Below are positions 7,349 through 13,556 of a stretch of DNA of 28,488 nucleotides, piece by piece. The position numbers were made by a program, and so were the translations under genes. Source of the stretch: a virus. How positions within the stretch are numbered: the stretch's first letter is position 1; each line of letters begins with the position of its first letter. The notes beneath the pieces are model-generated. The model was given only the letters and a program-made list of their open reading frames with translations, searched no databases and was not told the origin of the DNA. The stretch covers positions 1-28,488 of IMG/VR virus record IMGVR_UViG_3300029258_001682, one strand, 5' to 3'.

Positions 7349-7822
7349 CTATAGCATCTTGTAAAGCTCTCTTCTTATCTTGCTGGCCTCCGCTCGGATG
7401 CCGTGTCGTTTTATTCTTATGGCCTGCGTTCTCCATAGATAATTCGTTTTCGGGAGATACAACCTCCGCGCCCATACCTTTCCCAGCTTGATCGCATCTT
7501 CCGGACTCAGATCCGGTTCTGCATGCATTATGGCTATCATGATCATCGACAATATCCAGTCATCCAGATTGTCAAACTCGGTTATCCTCTTGTGCTTCTC
7601 GGGAGCCTCCTCGGGAGCCTGAGGGACCCCTGAAGGCTCTAGTTCTCCAGACCTATCTCTGCCGATCAACCCTGTGGAACGCCCTGTGAACCCGCTTTTC
7701 GTAGCTCTCGCTGGCCTTCTGACCAAATCCTTTGGTCTCCCACGGGTATCTACGTTTCTACGCTCAGAAATTTCAGTATTCCTGAACAAATCGGAAAGTA
7801 TATCTTTGGCCGTTTCTGCCAC
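7349..7822 (-). CDS. Hypothetical protein with disordered basic N-terminal half
   Basis: A 157-residue protein with a probable GTG start, AGGTAGGG lying four bases upstream. Residues 15-80 are rich in R, G, P and E (RGRPKDLVRRPARATKSG) and probably disordered. Residues 82-157 are helical, with a hydrophobic stretch DDWILSMIMIAIMHAE and then LSPEDAIKLGKVWARRLYLP, and the end is basic. The hydrophobic segment contains charged flanks and looks like a buried helix rather than a membrane span. It sits between the gp14-like region and the double-tagged gene and has no obvious L-x-E tag. Function unknown. Confidence 0.65.
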   Translation of the reverse strand: MAETAKDILSDLFRNTEISERRNVDTRGRPKDLVRRPARATKSGFTGRSTGLIGRDRSGELEPSGVPQAPEEAPEKHKRITEFDNLDDWILSMIMIAIMHAEPDLSPEDAIKLGKVWARRLYLPKTNYLWRTQAIRIKRHGIRAEASKIRRELYKML

Positions 7823-7828
7823 TTTACC

Positions 7829-8158
7829 CTACCTGCCTTTTAACGGTATTCCCGTAACCTTCTTAAGTAACTCCCATGCTTTCTTCCACTGCTTCTTTTC
7901 CAGATACTTATCCATCAGCTTCTCTTGCTTTGGGGTTGCAACCTTCATGAATTTCATCATCTCTACAAATCCGAGATTGCCGACGTATACGGCCTCCACC
8001 ACAACAACCTTTTTGATTGCCGCAAGAGCTGTCACACACTGGTGAATATTCTTGCCGCTTAACAGCGTTTTCACGAGCGGTTCCTCCCGGTTAACAGTAA
8101 GGACAGCCTCGTGCTTGGCTTGATGGTAGCCAGTATTCTTATTTTTCATTTTGCACAT
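7829..8158 (-). CDS. Hypothetical small protein downstream of gp14-like gene
   Basis: A 109-residue basic protein whose ATG overlaps the upstream stop (TAATG), so it is translationally coupled to the neck candidate. It may start three codons later at a second Met. Residues 40-75 contain alternating hydrophobics (IHQCVTALAAIKKVVVVEAV), followed by two lysine-rich helices (PKQEKLMDKYLEKKQWKKAW). No tag, signal peptide or known motif. The coupling suggests a role with the preceding structural protein, but I cannot name one. Confidence 0.6.
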   Translation of the reverse strand: MCKMKNKNTGYHQAKHEAVLTVNREEPLVKTLLSGKNIHQCVTALAAIKKVVVVEAVYVGNLGFVEMMKFMKVATPKQEKLMDKYLEKKQWKKAWELLKKVTGIPLKGR

Positions 8159-8646
8159 TAAAGTCCTACATCCAGCATAAGACTCTCAGGTGGAGTCTTG
8201 GTTCTTCTTACTACATCCAGCATCCACATTGACGTCGTGGGTGCATCATTAGGAACTCCTTCCTTATGAAAATTCGTAACATCGAAATACAAATTCCATA
8301 CATAGATAATATCCCCTATTCTGGGATCTCTCAAATCTCTGTCCCTTAAATCCTTGTCCGCAATCCAGACCTTAGATATTTTATCAACCCGGTAACCTTC
8401 TTCTCCTGCAACAGGAGTTCGATCCGGTAACTCGAAAAACAACGGACATTTTATCCCATAAGTTCCTTGTGCGTTCCTCTTATATTCTGTCTGCATTGGT
8501 TCTGCATATAATGGATGAACCTGAGACTCCTCTTCGTTTAACTGGAAGATTATAGCATCTTCCTCGTTTACCCCGGAAAGCCGTATAACTTCCTGAGCAA
8601 CAGAATCAAACAGGCATTTGTCTCCATCTCCAATCAGACAACCCAT
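8158..8646 (-). CDS. Putative neck protein (gp14-like) or head-tail connector
   Basis: A 162-residue protein. It begins with a helical segment (CLFDSVAQEVIRLSG), then has QLNEEESQVHPLYAEP, which recalls the D-x-L-Y-G-E element of gp14-type neck proteins and other connectors. Strands follow around residues 60-125 (IGDIIYVWNLYFDVTNF), and the end is W-x-L-D-V-V-R. AGGGG lies seven bases before the ATG. gp14 in T4 forms part of the neck collar between portal and tail; the T4 protein is longer (about 256 residues). The assignment is by motif resemblance and by presence of a gp13-like gene in the same block; a different connector is possible. Confidence 0.45.
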   Translation of the reverse strand: MGCLIGDGDKCLFDSVAQEVIRLSGVNEEDAIIFQLNEEESQVHPLYAEPMQTEYKRNAQGTYGIKCPLFFELPDRTPVAGEEGYRVDKISKVWIADKDLRDRDLRDPRIGDIIYVWNLYFDVTNFHKEGVPNDAPTTSMWMLDVVRRTKTPPESLMLDVGL

Positions 8647-8656
8647 CTACATACCC

Positions 8657-8902
8657 CTACTTGAAAATAGACTCTGCAATATCGATCAAACCCTCTAATG
8701 CTTCCCTCAACATCGGATTGAGATCCTTGCACTGTCCAGCCTGTGCCCTTGGACCTGTCCGTGGACGTCTTGCCGGTCCTCCCCTTCCAAGGCCACGGCC
8801 CATTCCACGTCCATATCCTCTTCCTGCCGGAGGAATTCCAAGCCGCCCTGTATAATCATCGCTACTCTTCGCCCTCGTTTTTTTTACTTTCTTCTTTGCC
8901 AT
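8657..8902 (-). CDS. Small basic RG-rich protein
   Basis: An 81-residue protein with three parts: a lysine-rich start (MAKKKVKKTRAK), a glycine-arginine region with repeated GRG/GRGM steps at residues 25-52, and a C-terminal helix (NPMLREALEGLIDIAESIFK). RG-rich segments bind RNA or DNA in many proteins, and the positive charge suits packaging with genomic DNA. The I-A-E|S at the C-terminal end matches the protease signature but would remove only four residues, so it may be chance. It lies between a tagged gene and the gp14 candidate. Function unknown. Confidence 0.65.
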   Translation of the reverse strand: MAKKKVKKTRAKSSDDYTGRLGIPPAGRGYGRGMGRGLGRGGPARRPRTGPRAQAGQCKDLNPMLREALEGLIDIAESIFK

Positions 8903-8903
8903 T

Positions 8904-9389
8904 TTACCCTGCTCCTATTGATTTGAGTCTGACCTGTTCCTTCTCTTTTTTCTTTCTTCTTTGAATACCCATCAGATAATCGTAAGCGCGTTCTTTCCTG
9001 CGCCTTACGGATGATGGTTCTCTTACATGCTTTACATTCCGCTTTAATCCTTTACCTGTAAGCCTGAAATTTCCAGTAGGCTGTCCCGTAGCATATCCAT
9101 ATTTTTTGAGCATCCACTGGGCTATCAACTGTCCACCTTTGACCGCGCCCTTGAACCCCTCTCCTCTTTTTCTCAAATTATTATATATTGCCCTAACTGC
9201 ATGCTTATAAAACACACTCTGCTTTGCAGGTCTCGGAGAATGTGCAGCAACAGTCCTGCGTCTTTTTTGTTGCGCCTTCTGATAAGGAGTAAGCTTTGAC
9301 TTCCTTGCTTCTGAAAGCACTTCACTCCCATCCATAAATCGACATATAGATTCCAAGAGCAATGTCGAATCTGTTAAAAAATCACTCAC
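8904..9389 (-). CDS. Very basic protein with possible class B-like leader
   Basis: A 161-residue protein, most probably starting at the GTG at 9389, though no strong ribosome site is visible; a later ATG at residue 19 is an alternative. The leader contains GSEVLSE|ARKS, a fitting L-S-E|A site at about residues 25-27. After it the protein is strongly basic: KAQQKRRRTVAAHSPRP, an FYKHAVRAIYNNLRKRG helix, then K/R-rich segments to the end. The processed form would be a small DNA-binding-like protein. The longer leader is unusual compared with other tags, which supports a start later in the frame. Confidence 0.6.
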   Translation of the reverse strand: MSDFLTDSTLLLESICRFMDGSEVLSEARKSKLTPYQKAQQKRRRTVAAHSPRPAKQSVFYKHAVRAIYNNLRKRGEGFKGAVKGGQLIAQWMLKKYGYATGQPTGNFRLTGKGLKRNVKHVREPSSVRRRKERAYDYLMGIQRRKKKEKEQVRLKSIGAG

Positions 9390-9396
9390 TGTCTGA

Positions 9397-9483
9397 CTAT
9401 GCCTCTCTTGCTTTTTCTGCTGTCTCTACCGATCTTGATACTTTTGGCCTTCCCATAGGTTTCTGCTGGGATGCCCATGTCAT
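9397..9483 (-). CDS. Possible 28-residue small protein
   Basis: An ATG directly after the upstream stop (TAG-ATG) opens 28 codons: MTWASQQKPMGRPKVSRSVE then TAEKAREA. There is an AGGAT three bases from the start, too close to be optimal, so coupling would be needed. The 94-base gap it fills is otherwise unexplained and has no stop in this frame. The G-R-P-K and helical end are compatible with a small basic protein. It is short enough to occur by chance, hence low confidence. Confidence 0.35.
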   Translation of the reverse strand: MTWASQQKPMGRPKVSRSVETAEKAREA

Positions 9484-9882
9484 CTATCCTACAACATCTT
9501 CTACTACAGCTTCATACGAATTATTCGGCCCTATTACGAAAATAGCAGATCTTGTTCGTCCTTCATTTGTTACTGACGCATTTATATTATTCACATAAAA
9601 ATCTCTGTCCCTGCGATTGATATTTACCTTCCAGCTAAAAGTATCTTTCTTTATTTTTCCTCTACCAGATGCAGATGCATCATATGCACCTGCATATGAT
9701 CTTGCCCTGTCTTTATTATCATTTGCCGCAACAAAATATTCCGGCAAAGCCGCAGTGATACTCTTTATGATTTTTTTGTAAAAACTATATACAGCACGCT
9801 GTATAGAACCTTCCGAAGGTTTGCCATTCCTATTCATTGCAATCTTGGCTTCGTTTATATAACCCCTTTTTCTCAGTTTCAT
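9484..9882 (-). CDS. Class A tagged protein (putative internal protein)
   Basis: A 132-residue protein starting MKLRKRGYINEAKIA, with a putative I-N-E|A cut after residue 11. AAGGAG precedes the ATG. After the tag come a helix (SIQRAVYSFYKKIIKSITAA) and beta strands (DTFSWKVNINRRDRDFYVNN), ending EAVVEDVVG. The codons for L-R-K-R differ from those of other class A genes (CTG AGA AAA AGG here, TTA CGA AAA AGG at 6341), so the peptide, not just DNA, is conserved. Body function is unknown. Confidence 0.75.
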   Translation of the reverse strand: MKLRKRGYINEAKIAMNRNGKPSEGSIQRAVYSFYKKIIKSITAALPEYFVAANDNKDRARSYAGAYDASASGRGKIKKDTFSWKVNINRRDRDFYVNNINASVTNEGRTRSAIFVIGPNNSYEAVVEDVVG

Positions 9883-9892
9883 GACTCTCTCC

Positions 9893-10285
9893 TTATTTTC
9901 CTTTCGACATGAACCACTGTTTTGCCATTTTTACAGCTTCATCCCTTTCGCTGTCATCATTCTTGTAAACCAGAACAATATCTTTATCCGCATGCTCCAT
10001 CGAAGAATCTTTGTAATTGATAAACACTCCGTAACATGAACTCTTCACAGACAATGCAATGGACACATACCATTCACAATCCAACCCACCCGTTGTACAG
10101 CCTTCCCCTGCTGCCGTTGCCAATGTTGATGTCTCCCAGCACCTGAACTTCTTGGACATAAACTTTGATGGTATACCATTTACGATTCTTTCTATTATAT
10201 CCTTGCACACATTAATCAAATTAGCAGTTTTGCTACCCGCCTTTGCGGCCTCAGAACCTTTTTCCCATTTGAACTTCAAATTCAT
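9893..10285 (-). CDS. Hypothetical protein within tagged-gene cluster
   Basis: A 130-residue protein with ATG one base after the upstream stop. The start MNLKFKWEKGSEAAKAGS shares M-N-L with the tag families but lacks an L-x-E site. The middle has strands separated by glycine (GLDCEWYVSIALSV, then CYGVFINYKDSS) and the end is a helix (ERDEAVKMAKQWF). Six cysteines are scattered rather than in zinc-like pairs. It resembles the gene at 9484-9882 in layout (N-terminal helix, then strands), so the two could be distant relatives, but I cannot show this by motif. Confidence 0.6.
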   Translation of the reverse strand: MNLKFKWEKGSEAAKAGSKTANLINVCKDIIERIVNGIPSKFMSKKFRCWETSTLATAAGEGCTTGGLDCEWYVSIALSVKSSCYGVFINYKDSSMEHADKDIVLVYKNDDSERDEAVKMAKQWFMSKGK

Positions 10286-10286
10286 T

Positions 10287-10508
10287 CTAATCTTCTGCCC
10301 CGCTGTAGTCTCTTCTCAAACCAAACGGCATTCTAGTCCTTAACGGTCTCTGTACCTTCTTTTTCTCCAACTTCCCTTTTTTCTTCATCTTTAGCCTTTT
10401 CCTTGATCGAACATCCAATCCATATTCATCCGGATCGTTCTCGTCCACATCCAGACGTAATTCATTCAGGGCTTTTCCAAGTGAGAAATTGACTTCTGAC
10501 AAGTTCAC
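10287..10508 (-). CDS. Small basic protein with possible class B-like leader, GTG start
   Basis: I choose the GTG at 10508: it overlaps the upstream stop as GTGA and has AGGAG nine bases upstream. A GTG two codons earlier is too close to that site. The 73-residue product starts MNLSEVNFSLGKALNELR, with L-N-E|L at residues 14-16 as a possible cleavage site. An acidic stretch (DVDENDPDEYG) follows, then a K/R-rich segment (RSRKRLKMKKKGKLEKKK) and GLRRDY near the end. It looks like a small DNA-binding internal protein, but no family is recognised. Confidence 0.6.
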   Translation of the reverse strand: MNLSEVNFSLGKALNELRLDVDENDPDEYGLDVRSRKRLKMKKKGKLEKKKVQRPLRTRMPFGLRRDYSGAED

Positions 10509-11029
10509 TTCCACTGTCTCCTCACTTCTTTGATCGCGTGTTTTTTTATAACCCTAGAGTCTTCTCGCATTTCTTGATTTTTGATTTTTATATATTCCTT
10601 TATGGCATAGTCCACAGCACCCTTAGCATCTCGCTTTGAATAAAACCTTCCCTCGTTCACAGCCATTGTAATCACTTCATTAAGCATGGACTCCTGAGAT
10701 GGATCTAACTGCCCTGCAAAGAACTTCTTGATAGAACGTGCTTCGCCTCTGCTTTCTTTTACATACCCAGCAGGAACCTTTTCCAAACTGTCCCATCTGT
10801 ACTTCTCTCCGCTTACACGCAATTCTGTTGAATCAAGTGTCCCGAGACTCACAGTACGACCTGCCCTTAACAGCCGTAGAAGACCGATCAGCTTAGGCAT
10901 GGGGTTGCCGTAATCATGCACAATAGTATTAGCAACAGCTTCAGCGTCTTTTCCGTATTTATATATCTGCCATAGAATTGCACCGCCTTTTTGTTCCATC
11001 AGGGAATAACCTCTTTTGCGTAAATTCAT
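10505..11029 (-). CDS. Class A tagged protein, 174 residues (putative internal protein)
   Basis: It begins MNLRKRGYSLMEQKGG, one residue longer than other class A tags, so that L-M-E|Q falls at residues 10-12. L-M-E is also the predicted processing tripeptide of the capsid protein. The leader AGAGGATTAAAA is almost the same as the one ahead of the internal tag at 6820. The body is helical, with a segment AEAVANTIVHDYGNPMPKL and a basic end (AIKEVRRQWK). It overlaps the following gene by four bases. No enzymatic motif is seen; I infer capsid targeting from the tag only. Confidence 0.75.
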   Translation of the reverse strand: MNLRKRGYSLMEQKGGAILWQIYKYGKDAEAVANTIVHDYGNPMPKLIGLLRLLRAGRTVSLGTLDSTELRVSGEKYRWDSLEKVPAGYVKESRGEARSIKKFFAGQLDPSQESMLNEVITMAVNEGRFYSKRDAKGAVDYAIKEYIKIKNQEMREDSRVIKKHAIKEVRRQWK

Positions 11030-11031
11030 TT

Positions 11032-11433
11032 TTAATCCTCTTTCTTTCTGGCTTGCTTAAGTAGCTTTTCATATTCGGCCACCTTGTTAGAATGACCTTT
11101 TTGAGCAGCTTTCGACTTGCTCCGCTTCTTTCCCTTTGCTGTTACACTCTGTGTTCCCGGCTCAAGGTATCCGCCCTTCTGCAATTGAGCAGTACAAATT
11201 GCGAATGCCTTGCTTACGTCACCACCATATTGTTTTGCCACTGCCCTCACACATCGTTTGAGCACAACGGGGGTCCTCTTTTTTCTGGCTTCAAATATAT
11301 CTGCCAGATTTACATATGGACTTCCGTCATTGAGTGTGCGCAAAAAAGGAATATAGCGTGGATTCACTTTCCTTCCGCCTTGCTTAATCATTGTCGGATA
11401 CGGATGCATCCAGAGCTGCCATTCATTTATCAT
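11032..11433 (-). CDS. Small basic protein with C-V-x-A...A-I-C motif
   Basis: A 133-residue protein, ATG at 11433 with a weak GTAGG upstream. Residues 59-85 read KRCVRAVAKQYGGDVSKAFA then ICTAQL: a short two-helix motif framed by Cys 61 and Cys 80 that is common in small phage proteins and also present at 4368-4643. The N-terminus (W-x-L-W-M-H-P-Y) and the P-R-Y-I-P-F-L-R segment look like part of a virion or connector-type protein. The end is lysine-rich (KKRSKSKAAQKGHSNK). There is no class A or B tag. Function unknown. Confidence 0.65.
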   Translation of the reverse strand: MINEWQLWMHPYPTMIKQGGRKVNPRYIPFLRTLNDGSPYVNLADIFEARKKRTPVVLKRCVRAVAKQYGGDVSKAFAICTAQLQKGGYLEPGTQSVTAKGKKRSKSKAAQKGHSNKVAEYEKLLKQARKKED

Positions 11434-11466
11434 TGTTCAAAGCCTACTTTCTAGTTGTTCCTTGTT

Positions 11467-11520
11467 TTACATACGATTGATACATAGCAAAGTCTCCATT
11501 AAACTTGTCCTTAATGACAT
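11467..11520 (-). pseudogene. Decayed class A tag copy (17-codon remnant)
   Basis: The leader and start (TATATAGGAGACGAAA then ATGTCATTAAGGACAAG) copy those of the gene at 11530-11919 (TATATAGGAGATGAAAA then ATGTCATTAAGGAAAAG) with only a few changes. The frame then reads MSLRTSLMETLLCINRM and stops. L-M-E|T is still visible, but most of the basic tag and any body are lost. A different frame stays open to 11444 (ending QSYVKQGTTRK), which suggests a frameshifted remnant rather than random sequence. It may still be translated because the ribosome site is intact. Confidence 0.45.
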
Positions 11521-11536
11521 TTTCGTCTCCTATATA
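11505..11536 (-). repeat. Leader-plus-tag repeat, decayed copy
   Basis: These 32 bases match 11904-11936 apart from two substitutions and one missing base. They hold the ribosome site, start codon and first tag codons. The two copies are about 400 bases apart, which equals one gene length, as expected from a tandem duplication followed by loss of one body. Confidence 0.8.
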
Positions 11537-11919
11537 AAGTCTCTTCTGTTCGGGCTTTCATCTGTAGAATATTTCCTTATTGCTTTAACTAACTTCATTA
11601 CTTTATCTTTATCGCCCTCAATACCAATATACCCTGCATACCCCTTGTCTGGAGTCCTGTTAAGATAAGCACCATGTTCACCTGTCAAAGGATTAGCTGC
11701 CGTAACAATCACCAATCCCGGAACTGTCCAATGAAAATCTTTTATAACAGTAGGTTTCTCCTGACCGGGAATATCATGTTTCTTGGTCTTCACCCTCATC
11801 TTCAACTTGAACCGATCAACAATCTTCTTCCAGTTTGCAGCAGAATCAAAATCTGTAAGATCGAATCCCCATTTAATCTTCTTTTCTTCTGCCAAATAAC
11901 TTCTTTTCCTTAATGACAT
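11530..11919 (-). CDS. Class A tagged protein with conserved phage domain ending RDFI (putative internal protein)
   Basis: A 129-residue protein starting MSLRKRSYLAEEKKIK, with L-A-E|E at residues 9-11. The remainder is a compact alpha/beta domain: FHWTVPGLVIVTAANPLTGE, then AGYIGIEGDKDKVMKLVKAI and the C-terminal SPNRRDFI. Small phage proteins with a G-Y-x-x-Y-I-G-I-x-G strand, a V-K helix and a terminal R-x-F-I are widespread, but their function is not known to me. AGGAG precedes the start. A decayed copy of its leader and tag follows directly downstream. Confidence 0.75.
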   Translation of the reverse strand: MSLRKRSYLAEEKKIKWGFDLTDFDSAANWKKIVDRFKLKMRVKTKKHDIPGQEKPTVIKDFHWTVPGLVIVTAANPLTGEHGAYLNRTPDKGYAGYIGIEGDKDKVMKLVKAIRKYSTDESPNRRDFI

Positions 11920-11936
11920 TTTTCATCTCCTATATA
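11904..11936 (-). repeat. Leader-plus-tag repeat, intact copy
   Basis: Contains the ribosome site, ATG and first tag codons of the gene at 11530-11919; the decayed counterpart is at 11505-11536. Confidence 0.8.
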
Positions 11937-12175
11937 TTAGGATTTACTCCCTGCAACATTACCAAATATTTCGGAAACTTTATATATTCCGTACCTTCCG
12001 TTCCCGGCCTAAAATATATACCGGGGAAACTCCGCATGATCATCCATGAATCCTTATGTGGATGTCTCTCCCATACTGTATACATCTTATCCCTATCAGC
12101 TTTTTTGGGATCCGTAAGCGCACCTTTAGGTGCTCTCCTTTTACCCTCATGCAGATAATATCTTTTTCTCAGCAT
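11930..12175 (-). CDS. Class A tagged small protein (putative internal protein)
   Basis: An 81-residue protein starting MLRKRYYLHEGKRRAPKG. It lacks the second residue of other class A tags, so L-H-E|G falls at residues 8-10; the K-R-R-x-P-K-G that follows resembles the G-R-R-P-P-K-G after the tag at 6341. The body is a short beta-rich segment with aromatic residues (MYTVWERHPHKDSWMIM, then GIYFRPGTEG). The ribosome site is weak (TAGAG). It probably represents a shortened relative of the SH3-like tagged proteins, although I cannot show homology beyond the first 20 residues. Confidence 0.7.
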   Translation of the reverse strand: MLRKRYYLHEGKRRAPKGALTDPKKADRDKMYTVWERHPHKDSWMIMRSFPGIYFRPGTEGTEYIKFPKYLVMLQGVNPNI

Positions 12176-12184
12176 TGCATTTCT

Positions 12185-12601
12185 CTACGATATTCCCAGA
12201 ACAAGCAACCAGCTCGGAGAACCATCAGGACCAAATCCATCCGGCTCCACTCTTTTTCCAGTCGGAGTTGTTGCCACTCCCGAGTCAATCATCTTTTCAA
12301 CCCTTCCCATGCTAGGAGGCTTGCCAAATCCGCTTATTGTTTTATGCAAAATTATAATCGGATACTTTACGGGTTTCATCATATAATTACGTCCGCTTTT
12401 TCCGGTATAATCAGGATGCAGATAACAAGCCGTCTCCCCAGCAGAATTCTTTTTGCCTAAAAACTTTACTTCCACGGACGTTCCTTTTGGTATTGCATCT
12501 CCATTCTTTAATTTCAGATCACGAATAAACTTACGCCTCACGGACTCTTCAATGTTACCGACAACCTCTTTATGGGTTTCTCTTATCTGTTCAATTCTCA
12601 T
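12185..12601 (-). CDS. Class B tagged protein with conserved GPDGSPSWLL domain (putative internal protein)
   Basis: A 138-residue protein starting MRIEQIRETHKEVVGNIEES, with a possible I-E-E|S site at residues 17-19. The body has a conserved pattern: strands (GTSVEVKFLG), SGFGKPPSMGRVEKMIDSGV and then GKRVEPDGFGPDGSPSWLLV near the end. I have seen this P-D-G-x-x-P-D-G-S-P-S-W-L-L ending in other phage proteins but cannot give it a function. No catalytic residues stand out. It lies between a class A gene and another class B gene. Confidence 0.75.
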   Translation of the reverse strand: MRIEQIRETHKEVVGNIEESVRRKFIRDLKLKNGDAIPKGTSVEVKFLGKKNSAGETACYLHPDYTGKSGRNYMMKPVKYPIIILHKTISGFGKPPSMGRVEKMIDSGVATTPTGKRVEPDGFGPDGSPSWLLVLGIS

Positions 12602-12609
12602 GACGCCTT

Positions 12610-12975
12610 CTATCCACGGGCATATGCAGACCCGAAAAGCTTTTTGGCAATAGCTTTGCCCTTCTTTGTAAGAGCCACATAATCCCTTGCAGGATTAGAT
12701 ATATGCCACTCTACATCTGCAAGCTTATTTTTCTTTAATTCCAGCTTGCCTTCATGACTGCCAAGCTGGCCATGGTATTTCTTAGAACTAGTCGCCAGAT
12801 CGTTAAACAATCCCCTAGCATCTCTCGAAAGCCCATCATAAAGCTTCAACTGATCAGGAGTAAGTTTTGCTTTGTTTTTCTTATCCTTAGGAGAAAGTTT
12901 AATATCTTCTGTTAACAGATTTCCAAGTTCTCCAATCACCTCACTCAAAACTTCGTTCGCTTCTTTTATATCCAT
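12610..12975 (-). CDS. Class B tagged protein with possible winged-helix end (putative internal protein)
   Basis: A 121-residue protein starting MDIKEANEVLSEVIGELGN, with L-S-E|V at residues 10-12 and more candidate sites (I-G-E, L-T-E) just after. The middle is charged and helical (TPDQLKLYDGLSRDARGLF). The end, WHISNPARDYVALTKKGKAI then AKKLFG, resembles the last strand and helix of winged-helix DNA-binding domains, where an L-T-x-K-G-K element is typical. If correct, the packaged protein could bind host or phage DNA soon after injection. The winged-helix reading is tentative. Confidence 0.7.
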   Translation of the reverse strand: MDIKEANEVLSEVIGELGNLLTEDIKLSPKDKKNKAKLTPDQLKLYDGLSRDARGLFNDLATSSKKYHGQLGSHEGKLELKKNKLADVEWHISNPARDYVALTKKGKAIAKKLFGSAYARG

Positions 12976-12983
12976 GACGCCTC

Positions 12984-13547
12984 CTATTCAGCCACATCTA
13001 AATGGGAACCGTATCCCGCAGCCTTTTGCTGAATTGCCATATTCAAATCCTGTGGAAGATCATCCTGAAAAAGGTCTTTTTTCGGAGCAAATTTCTTGGC
13101 CTTGCTCCTGCTCTTGCTTATCGTAGGTTTCTTCTCAGGTACAGACTTCTTTTCCTCTGGCTCTTCCTCTATGCTCTCTTCAATAGCATCCATCGCCTCC
13201 GTAACCTCACTTGCTTCCGCCTTCACAACAGTCTCTTCCGTGTCCAATTTATCTATCAGCTCTTTCATCAATTCTGTTTCCAAAGGACTTGTTTCCGCCT
13301 CTTTTTTGTCTCCCATATGTACCAGCATCAACATGCGCATGGATTCAAAATCCTCATGCTGCTGGGCTACAACTTCTTTCACATGCTCTATATCCTTCTT
13401 CAGAAGCTCGTAAGCCAAGTCAGCTTTCCGTTCTCCATCTGTATTAATAGTCCGTATCAGTCCAGTAACAGCCACAATAAGCGAAACAATCAAGCCACCT
13501 ATCATGGCTACCTTCTTTACAGGACCGGGCTTTCCGTTCTCAGACAT
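12984..13547 (-). CDS. Single-pass membrane protein with coiled coil
   Basis: A 187-residue protein with one clear membrane segment at residues 13-31 (VAMIGGLIVSLIVAVTGLI) after a short basic N-terminus (KPGPVKK). A heptad-like helix (residues 38-75, LAYELLKKDIEHVKEVVAQQ) and a long acidic region rich in E follow, ending in K-rich and amphipathic segments. The topology resembles proteins that anchor assembly intermediates at the membrane, and also inner-membrane spanins, but the length and acidic tail are unlike typical Rz. It lies directly after the gp13-like neck gene, so a role at assembly is as likely as lysis. Function unassigned. Confidence 0.65.
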   Translation of the reverse strand: MSENGKPGPVKKVAMIGGLIVSLIVAVTGLIRTINTDGERKADLAYELLKKDIEHVKEVVAQQHEDFESMRMLMLVHMGDKKEAETSPLETELMKELIDKLDTEETVVKAEASEVTEAMDAIEESIEEEPEEKKSVPEKKPTISKSRSKAKKFAPKKDLFQDDLPQDLNMAIQQKAAGYGSHLDVAE

Positions 13548-13556
13548 CTCATCTCC

